In this document: positions 1 to 5,039 of the stretch, in pieces
How the letters are laid out: each line of letters begins with the position of its first letter
How positions within the stretch are numbered: the first letter of the stretch is position 1
Source: CAYMLQ01 sp964390795
GTDB taxonomy: Bacteria > Verrucomicrobiota > Kiritimatiellia > RFP12 > UBA1067
Assembly: GCA_964390795.1 (NCBI GenBank)
Contig: CAYMLQ010000269.1
Location: 1 to 8,390, forward strand
Direction: 5' to 3'
DNA length: 8,390 bases
Position numbers and translations under genes: made by a program
The notes under the pieces: generated by a model
Told to the model about the DNA's origin: nothing
The model's database searches: none
What the model saw: only the letters and a program-made list of their open reading frames with translations

Positions 1-2901
1 AAAGAGAAGGCGCGCGTGGCGTTCGAGACCGAGACGCGCCGCCGCGTCGATCCCGGACTGATCGAGCACGTGAAGGGCAACGTCTACCGTACGCGCATCT
101 ATCCGCTGCCGCCCAAGGCCGCGCGCACGGTGCGGCTGCGCTACGTGACGGAGCTGGCCTCGGACGCGAAAGGCGACGCGGCGCTGCACTTGCCGCTGCC
201 GCGCGAGACCATCGGCACTCTCAGCCTGCGCGTGGAAGTGGTGCGCGGGACGGTGAAGCCGGAAATCGGCGGCTTTGGGAATCTGCGCTTCGAGCGGATG
301 CAGGAGGCGTGGCTTGCCGAGACCACGCTGCGCGACACCCGCCCGGGCGACGATATTCTCGTGGCGCTGCCCAAACTCCCGCCGACGCTGGCAGCCGTCG
401 AGCGCGACCCGGCCTCGGGCGACGTCTATTTTACGGTCAACGATGTCCGTCAAGCGACCGCAGCGCCTGCGGCGAAGCGGTCGGCGCGGGTGGCCATCGC
501 TTGGGACGCGTCGGGCAGCCGCAGCGGAGTGACGCTCGCCAAGGAGTTGGCCTTTCTTGAGGCGCTCTGCCTGAAGAGCGGCGCGGCAGAACTGGCGCTG
601 GTGGTGTTCCGCGACCGGCCCGAACCGCAGAGCACCTTTGCGTCGTTTGCGGCGTTGCGGGCCGCGCTGGAGGCGGTGGTCTACGACGGCGGCACCGACT
701 TCGCCGCACTCGCCCCTGCGCTGGCGCAGGACGCGCAATGGCTGCTGTTCACGGACGGCGTGGAGACGCTGGCCGGCGAGCCGGCCGCGTTTGCGGGCAG
801 GCAGGTGACCGCCGTCGTGTCGCAGACCGTGGCAGACCGCGAGTGGCTGCGGCAGGCGTGTGGCGACGCGGGCGGCTGCCTCATTGACCTGCAGCGCCTG
901 GAGCCGGGCGAGGCACTGGCGCTGGCGCTGGCTCCGCCGCGCCGGGTGACGGGCTTGCAGGGCACCGGGCTCGCGGCGGTGCAGGGCGTCGGCGCGGTGG
1001 CATCGGGCCGCGTGTGCCTGACCGGGCGGCTGACGGCGGATGCGGCCGAGGTGCGAGTGACCTACTCTGACGGCAGTCTCTCCGAGCCGGTCACGCTGCG
1101 TAAAGCGGACGCGCCCGAAGGTCGGCTGCTGGCCACGGCGTGGGCGGCGGGACGCGTGCTGCGGCTCTCCGCGCAGGCGGATAAGAACGAGGACGATCTG
1201 CTCGAGCTGGGGCAACGGTTCGGGCTGGTCAGCCCCGCGACCTCACTGCTGGTGCTCGAGTCGCTCGACCAGTATCTGCGGCATGAGGTCGAGCCGCCCG
1301 CGATGCTGGCCGAGATGCGGCGGCAGTGGAACGACGCGCGGGCAAGAGTCAGCAAGGAGCAGACGATTGCCAAACGATCCAAGCTGGATACGGTCGTCGC
1401 GCTGTGGCAGGCGCGCGTGACATGGTGGGAGCGGAAGGTTGACGTTCCGAAGGATTACCGGTGGAAAGGCGAGGTTGCGGCCAAGCGGCGCGGCGTACTC
1501 AATTATCTGTCGGAAGCGGTCGCACCGGCTTCAGCCGCACCGGCTGAGCCTGCTAGGGAGGAGCGATCCTATTCAGCTATGGCGACTTCGGACAGGGAGC
1601 AAGGGCTCGCGCCAGCGCCTGCCAGCGCCTTGCGCCCCAAGTCAATCGACGACCCGCGTGGCAGGTCGGAGGAGGCGTCGATCCAAGTGACGGCGTGGAA
1701 TCCCGACACGCCCTATCTGAAGCGGCTTAGAGCTGCGGGCAAGGGCGAGCGCGAGAAGGTCTACGCCGAACAGCGCGTGACGTTTGCGGCGAGTCCGGCG
1801 TTCTATCTGGACTGTGCGGAGTTTCTGCTGCGCGAAGGCGAGGCGGCCTTGGGCATACGCGTGCTGACGAACTTGGCCGAACTGCGGATCGAGGACGCGG
1901 CGCTGCTGCGCGTGCTGGCGTGGCGGCTGCAGCAGGCGGGCGATCTGGATCGCGCGGTAGTGATCTTGCGGCGCGTGGCACGCCTGCGTTCCGAAGACCC
2001 GCAGAGCTGGCGCGATCTGGCGCTGGTGCTGGCGGAGCGCGGCAAGGCGTCGCGTTCGGCCAAGGATCTTGAGGAGGCGCTGGGCCTCTTTGACAAGGTG
2101 GTCTTCGGCACGTGGAACCGCACGGCGGAGATCGAAGTTTTCGCGCTGGAAGAGCGGAACGCGCTGGCCGCGTGGATTGACCGCGCGGAGTGGGCAGGCG
2201 TGAAGCGGCCGGAGATCCCGCCGCTCGACGAGCGTCTGATGAAGAACCTCGATGTCGACGTGCGCATTGTGATGGCGTGGGACGCGGATGCGACGGATGT
2301 GGACCTGCATGTGCTGGAGCCGACCGGCGAGGAGGCCTTCTTCAGCCACAACCGCACCGGCATCGGCGGGCTGGTCTCGCGCGACATCACCGACGGCTAC
2401 GGCCCAGAGGAGTATCTGGTGCGCAAGGCGTTCAAGGGCGCGTATGCGATCAAGGCCAAATACTACGGTTCGCGGCAGCAGACGGTGATCGGTCCGGCCA
2501 CGCTGACGGCGACGGTCTTCACGGACTGGGGGCGTGTGACGGAAAAGCGGCAAACCCTGACGCTGCGGCTGGACAAGCCGCACGACATCGTGGAGATCGG
2601 GCGCGTGACGTTTGGTGGGGCTTTGGGGGCCGAACCGGACGTCAAGCCAGAAACCACGGCCGCGACGTCTGTGCTACGGGGTGCGGAGGCGTTCGAGGGA
2701 TTGCGCGTCGGGATGAAGCAGGCCGTGGTGGCGGCTGCGGTTGGGCAGCCCGCCCAGAAACTGTCGAGCGAGCGAAACGAGGTATGGGTGTATCGTCGCG
2801 GGGAGCGGACGTGGAAGGTGACGCTCGATAAGGCAACGGGCGGCGTTCTGCGTGTGGCGGAGTCCCTGCCGGGTAACGCCGAGATGATCATCGTGCAGTA
2901 G
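1..2901 (+). CDS. VIT/VWA domain protein with DUF2135 and BamE-like C-terminus (5' end missing)
   Basis: The reading frame is open to the first base of the window, so the true start and the first part of the VIT domain lie upstream; the GTG at 16 is only an internal codon. Nucleotides 1-400 encode the remaining VIT domain (motifs DPGLIEHVKGNVYRTRIYPLPP, split here as DPGLIEHVKG and NVYRTRIYPLPP). A von Willebrand A domain follows, with a complete MIDAS metal site: DASGS at 505-519, GGTD around 688-699 and TDG at 751-759. The phrase FGLVSPATSLLVLE near 1228-1260 is typical of the segment after VWA in such proteins. A low-complexity Ala/Pro linker (about 1510-1660) leads to helical, TPR-like repeats (about 1780-2220), then a DUF2135 beta domain (about 2251-2625, AWDADATDVDLHV) and a BamE/SmpA-like tail (about 2680-2870, GLRVGMKQAVVAAAVGQP). 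The family is usually exported or envelope-associated and thought to mediate protein contacts; the substrate is unknown. Domain calls are from recognition, not a search. Confidence 0.9.
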   Translation, partial: KEKARVAFETETRRRVDPGLIEHVKGNVYRTRIYPLPPKAARTVRLRYVTELASDAKGDAALHLPLPRETIGTLSLRVEVVRGTVKPEIGGFGNLRFERMQEAWLAETTLRDTRPGDDILVALPKLPPTLAAVERDPASGDVYFTVNDVRQATAAPAAKRSARVAIAWDASGSRSGVTLAKELAFLEALCLKSGAAELALVVFRDRPEPQSTFASFAALRAALEAVVYDGGTDFAALAPALAQDAQWLLFTDGVETLAGEPAAFAGRQVTAVVSQTVADREWLRQACGDAGGCLIDLQRLEPGEALALALAPPRRVTGLQGTGLAAVQGVGAVASGRVCLTGRLTADAAEVRVTYSDGSLSEPVTLRKADAPEGRLLATAWAAGRVLRLSAQADKNEDDLLELGQRFGLVSPATSLLVLESLDQYLRHEVEPPAMLAEMRRQWNDARARVSKEQTIAKRSKLDTVVALWQARVTWWERKVDVPKDYRWKGEVAAKRRGVLNYLSEAVAPASAAPAEPAREERSYSAMATSDREQGLAPAPASALRPKSIDDPRGRSEEASIQVTAWNPDTPYLKRLRAAGKGEREKVYAEQRVTFAASPAFYLDCAEFLLREGEAALGIRVLTNLAELRIEDAALLRVLAWRLQQAGDLDRAVVILRRVARLRSEDPQSWRDLALVLAERGKASRSAKDLEEALGLFDKVVFGTWNRTAEIEVFALEERNALAAWIDRAEWAGVKRPEIPPLDERLMKNLDVDVRIVMAWDADATDVDLHVLEPTGEEAFFSHNRTGIGGLVSRDITDGYGPEEYLVRKAFKGAYAIKAKYYGSRQQTVIGPATLTATVFTDWGRVTEKRQTLTLRLDKPHDIVEIGRVTFGGALGAEPDVKPETTAATSVLRGAEAFEGLRVGMKQAVVAAAVGQPAQKLSSERNEVWVYRRGERTWKVTLDKATGGVLRVAESLPGNAEMIIVQ

Positions 2902-2953
2902 GGTTTTCAAACAGCTCGAACAAAGCGTTGCGACCACAAACGCCTTTGCACCG

Positions 2954-2979
2954 CTTTCACACTTCATGAAGTGTGAAAG
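2954..2979. promoter_or_regulatory. Palindrome copy 1 (26 bp, perfect)
   Basis: This is a perfect 26-bp inverted repeat centred between 2966 and 2967. Its core is CACACTTCATGAAGTGTG, flanked by CTTT and AAAG. It begins 52 nt after the stop of the upstream gene and its centre lies 68 bp before the centre of copy 2. It is symmetric enough to be a dimeric winged-helix operator. As RNA it could fold into a hairpin, but no T-run follows, so a standard intrinsic terminator is not supported. The operator role is inferred. Confidence 0.6.
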
Positions 2980-3037
2980 TGGCGCGGACAACGCTTTACG
3001 AACACGAACGCCTTTGCTACGCTTTCACACATCATGA
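2966..3037 (+). other. Possible 23-codon leader ORF overlapping the regulator start (weak)
   Basis: An ATG inside palindrome 1 opens a 23-codon frame beginning MKCESGADNALRTR. Its TGA stop (3035-3037) overlaps the regulator ATG (3034-3036) as ATGA, the arrangement seen in translational coupling. No ribosome binding site precedes it. Because the palindrome itself contains ATGA, the overlap can arise by chance from the 68-bp duplication. I list it as a candidate leader, not as an established gene. Confidence 0.2.
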
Positions 3038-3046
3038 ACTGTGAAA
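3023..3046. promoter_or_regulatory. Palindrome copy 2, degenerate, overlapping the regulator start codon
   Basis: This 24-bp copy differs from the 24-bp centre of copy 1 at two positions (T to A at 3031, G to C at 3039), which break two symmetric pairs. The ATG at 3034 lies at its exact centre. A protein bound here would sit on the translation start, and a hairpin in the mRNA would hide the start codon. Either would suit negative autoregulation. This is positional inference. Confidence 0.55.
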
Positions 3047-3714
3047 TGGGTGCGTTACATCCGACACTTTGGCGGACGTGCAGAGTACTAGCGCATGTCA
3101 ACCGCTTGGCGTGCTTGAAGGTCGTCTTCGAGAACCCCTCAAGCACGGTCAGTGAGGTGGCCGGCAGTTTGCGTATTCCGGTCAATCAAGCCAGCATGTT
3201 TCTACGGGCGCTACAAGCGCGCGGGCTGATTCAAGCCCAACGACACAGCCGCTGGGTGCGTTACGCGCCGTTTGCCGATCCGCTGGTTCCCGGTTCGCGG
3301 ATTCTTCTGAATGCTTTACGGCGGGCGTTGATCGGCGGAAAATACTCCGAGGCCGATATCAAACGAACGCTGACTGGCTTCACGCATCCCCGGCGGCTGG
3401 TGATTCTGGCGCAGCTCCAAAAGAACCGCTCCGTTTCCTTTGAAGAACTTGCCACGGCCACTCAGATCAGCGTTCCCGCCTTGTCTCGCCATCTGAGCAA
3501 GTTGACCGCACGCGCTCTCGTCAGCTATGCGGATGAGGAGTGGCGGTTGGATTCGCACCCCAATCCTGTAGCCAGAACACTGCTGCACCTCATCCACCCG
3601 GACGAACAGGAGTTGATGAAGAAACCGAGCAAGGCGCTGTCCGTAGAGGCGGCCAAGGAGCTGAAAGCCGCACTTGAACAGCCCCTAGACCCGAGTCGTA
3701 GGAGGAAAGGCTGA
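3034..3714 (+). CDS. Tandem winged-helix DNA-binding regulator (ArsR-like fold)
   Basis: This 226-residue protein has two predicted winged-helix domains and no obvious ligand or enzymatic domain. Domain 1 spans about residues 10-78: HPTLWRTCRVLAHVNRLACL begins it, residues 38-66 form the helix-turn-helix and RHSRWVRYA (70-78) forms the wing. Domain 2 spans about 105-175: THPRRLVILAQLQKN, then FEELATATQISVPALSRHLS as helix-turn-helix, and DEEWRLD as a short wing. Both resemble ArsR/MarR-type domains, and SVPALSRHLSKL is a typical recognition helix. The metal-binding motifs of classical ArsR sensors are not evident. I see no Shine-Dalgarno sequence before 3034 or before the alternative in-frame ATG at 3046, so the start is uncertain. 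The start lies inside palindrome 2, another copy is 68 bp upstream and three are downstream, which suggests a regulator of its own gene and of the glycohydrolase gene at 3957. The target sites are inferred. Confidence 0.85.
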   Translation: MNCEMGALHPTLWRTCRVLAHVNRLACLKVVFENPSSTVSEVAGSLRIPVNQASMFLRALQARGLIQAQRHSRWVRYAPFADPLVPGSRILLNALRRALIGGKYSEADIKRTLTGFTHPRRLVILAQLQKNRSVSFEELATATQISVPALSRHLSKLTARALVSYADEEWRLDSHPNPVARTLLHLIHPDEQELMKKPSKALSVEAAKELKAALEQPLDPSRRRKG

Positions 3715-3766
3715 AACAGCGCGGGCGAACTCCTGTCACGATGGCGTCATGTTTTAAGAGGGGGGG

Positions 3767-3786
3767 CCACACTTCATGAAGTGTGG
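3767..3786. promoter_or_regulatory. Palindrome copy 3 (20 bp, perfect)
   Basis: CCACACTTCATGAAGTGTGG is a perfect 20-bp inverted repeat. It is preceded by a run of six G residues and lacks the TTT left flank of the other copies. It is the most upstream of the three sites ahead of the glycohydrolase gene. Confidence 0.6.
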
Positions 3787-3812
3787 AATGAATACAACGG
3801 GGGAGTGAGTAC

Positions 3813-3836
3813 TTTCACACTTCATGAAGTGTGGAA
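3813..3836. promoter_or_regulatory. Palindrome copy 4 (24 bp, one mismatched pair)
   Basis: The core CACACTTCATGAAGTGTG lies at 3816-3833, with flanks TTT on the left and GAA on the right. The only non-complementary pair is 3815/3834. The right flank GGAATAGG is shared with copy 5. It is a candidate regulator-binding site. Confidence 0.6.
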
Positions 3837-3860
3837 TAGGGCAAAAGGCCCAGTGGGTAC

Positions 3861-3884
3861 TTTCACACTTCATGAAGTGTGGAA
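3861..3884. promoter_or_regulatory. Palindrome copy 5 (24 bp, one mismatched pair)
   Basis: This copy is identical to copy 4 across its 24 bases and follows it at exactly 48 bp. It is nearest to the glycohydrolase gene, ending 72 bases before the ATG at 3957, and so is well placed to overlap or abut its promoter. I could not identify a convincing -35/-10 pair. Confidence 0.6.
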
Positions 3885-3941
3885 TAGGTGCAACGTCCAA
3901 GAAAGTCTGAATTCGGGAAGCAGCCAGATTCAAACTTGAGT

Positions 3942-3948
3942 GAGGAAG
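3942..3948 (+). promoter_or_regulatory. Ribosome binding site for the ADP-ribosylglycohydrolase
   Basis: GAGGAAG lies 8 nt before the ATG at 3957. This decides the start: the frame is open back to a GTG at 3888, but that codon has no such site and lies at the edge of the repeat array. Confidence 0.8.
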
Positions 3949-3956
3949 TTTCATTT

Positions 3957-4970
3957 ATGGATGACAACGACGTGAGGTCACAGTCGGCCAAGGATCTTAA
4001 GAAGGCGAGCGTGACGGTGAACGTGAAAACGCGGTATGAGGGCGCCCTGCTGGGGCTGGCGGCGGGCGATGCGCTGGGCACGGCCATCGAGTTCAAGGCG
4101 CCGGGAACATTCGAGCCGCTGAGCGATATCGTCGGCGGCGGGCCTTTCAAGCTGAAGCGCGGCGCGTGGACGGACGATACGTCAATGGCGCTGTGTCTGG
4201 CTGAAAGCCTGATCGAGTGCCGGGCGTTCGATGCGGCCGATCAGATGGAGCGCTATATCCGCTGGTGGCGTGAGGGACATCTCAGCAGCACCGGTTTCTG
4301 CTTCGATATCGGCGGCACGACCGCTCAGGCGCTTCAAAACTACATCCGCACCGAGGAGCCGTTTGCGGGTTCGACCAGTGTCCGGGCGGCGGGGAACGGC
4401 AGCCTGATGCGCTTGGCGCCTGCGCCGTTGTTCTTTGCCGCCGATCCGGAACTGGCCGTGCGGATGAGCGCGGAAAGTTCGCGTCCGACGCACGGGGCTG
4501 TGACCTGTCTGGACGCGTGCCGCTACTACGGAGGACTGATCGTCGGCGCGGTCATCGGCGTGCCGAAGGAGGCGTTGCTTGCGCCGTGCTATGCCCCGGT
4601 TCCCGGTTTGTGGGAGCGCGAGCCGCTGTGCGCGGAGATTGACGAGGTCGCAGCCGGATCATTCAAGGACAGGGAGCCGCCTTCGATCGTCGGCAGCGGC
4701 TATGTGGTGAAGGCACTGGAGGCTGCGCTGTGGGCTTTCAGCCGCTCTACGAATTTTAAGGAGGGCGCCCTGCTCGCAGTCAACCTGGGTTACGACGCCG
4801 ATACCACGGGCGCGATCTACGGGCAGCTGGCGGGAGCGTACTATGGGGCGGACGGCATTCCCGAGAGTTGGCGCGCGTGCTTGGCGCAAGGCGAGCTGAT
4901 TCATTTTTTTGCCGGTCAACTTTACGACTTAGGGCAGGAGTCAGCCCCGAAAATCACAATTGAACACTAA
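3957..4970 (+). CDS. ADP-ribosylglycohydrolase family protein (DraG/ARH-like)
   Basis: This 337-residue protein belongs to the family that hydrolyses ADP-ribose linkages, either on modified proteins (as DraG and ARH1/ARH3 do) or on related metabolites, using two Mg ions. Family motifs appear in order: GALLGLAAGDALG (residues 29-41), WTDDTS (71-76, first group of metal ligands), NGSLMR (147-152), and GYDADTTGAIYGQLAGAYYG (278-297), in which D280, D282 and T283 are the expected second group. All expected acidic ligands are present, so it is probably active. The first 24 residues are polar and precede the fold. No signal peptide is visible, which suggests a cytoplasmic protein. No ADP-ribosyltransferase partner is in the window, so the substrate is unknown. 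The upstream palindrome array and regulator gene suggest controlled expression (inferred). Confidence 0.93.
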   Translation: MDDNDVRSQSAKDLKKASVTVNVKTRYEGALLGLAAGDALGTAIEFKAPGTFEPLSDIVGGGPFKLKRGAWTDDTSMALCLAESLIECRAFDAADQMERYIRWWREGHLSSTGFCFDIGGTTAQALQNYIRTEEPFAGSTSVRAAGNGSLMRLAPAPLFFAADPELAVRMSAESSRPTHGAVTCLDACRYYGGLIVGAVIGVPKEALLAPCYAPVPGLWEREPLCAEIDEVAAGSFKDREPPSIVGSGYVVKALEAALWAFSRSTNFKEGALLAVNLGYDADTTGAIYGQLAGAYYGADGIPESWRACLAQGELIHFFAGQLYDLGQESAPKITIEH

Positions 4971-4975
4971 AACGT

Positions 4976-5007
4976 CAGATTAGTGAAAGTATACTTGCTC
5001 TAATCTG
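4976..5007. promoter_or_regulatory. 32-bp imperfect palindrome before the secreted-protein gene
   Basis: CAGATTAG (4976-4983) pairs with CTAATCTG (5000-5007), and AAGTATACTT (4987-4996) is palindromic about the same centre, 4991.5. Only two of 16 symmetric pairs fail (4984/4999 and 4986/4997). The surrounding bases 4971-5025 are AT-rich relative to the rest of the window. It could be an operator or promoter element for the 5040 gene, or a hairpin ending the 3957 transcript; no T-run follows, so the first seems more likely. Its core is unlike palindromes 1-5. Confidence 0.5.
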
Positions 5008-5039
5008 CATTAATGTATAGAAAGTCGGTGAGAAAAAGC

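Larger units (their letters stand above)
2921..3050. repeat. Imperfect 68-bp tandem duplication ahead of the regulator
   Basis: The segment starting at 2921 and the segment starting at 2989 align without gaps at a 68-bp offset. In the 33 bases before the palindrome I count 26 matches, including the shared run CGCCTTTGC. The similarity continues through palindromes 1 and 2 and fades after about 3050. The unit therefore carries a palindrome plus its left flank, so the operator-like region was duplicated as a block. This stretch and the bases from 2902 hold no convincing gene. Confidence 0.75.
3756..3899. repeat. Three-unit 48-bp periodic repeat carrying palindromes 3-5
   Basis: Three units of exactly 48 bp (3756-3803, 3804-3851, 3852-3899) each contain the palindrome core at the same place; the centres are at 3776.5, 3824.5 and 3872.5. 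Units 2 and 3 share 37 bases (3804-3840 and 3852-3888) with a single mismatch, and then diverge. Unit 1 matches mainly over the palindrome and its right flank GGAAT. The array fills most of the 242-bp gap between the regulator and the glycohydrolase and ends about 57 bases before the latter's start. Bases 3715-3755 hold nothing I recognise. Confidence 0.85.

Noticed and set aside
1611..1630. 10-bp tandem repeat GCCAGCGCCT
   Set aside because: It lies in the Ala/Pro-rich linker of the VIT/VWA gene, where such slippage repeats are ordinary.
1642..2583. Long reverse-strand open frame opposite the VIT/VWA gene
   Set aside because: No domains and biased Arg/Gln/Leu composition; the forward frame carries TPR-like and DUF2135 sequence here.
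2954..2979. Palindrome 1 as an intrinsic terminator for the VIT/VWA gene
   Set aside because: The stem is suitable, but no T-run follows and the same sequence recurs at a start codon and upstream of another gene, so a regulatory or repeat role is more likely.
3756..3899. CRISPR array
   Set aside because: The repeated units are near-perfect palindromes, only three exist, the parts between the 37-bp repeats are about 11 bp, and no cas gene is present.
3824..3910. Forward 28-codon frame (MKCGIG repeated) through palindromes 4 and 5
   Set aside because: No ribosome binding site, and it is again explained by the repeat period. It is noted only because its start resembles that of the regulator.
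3754..3954. Reverse-strand 66-codon frame with a repeated PHFMKCES motif
   Set aside because: The protein repeat follows from the 48-bp DNA period being divisible by three. It lies wholly in the palindrome array, has no supporting start signal and resembles no protein I know.
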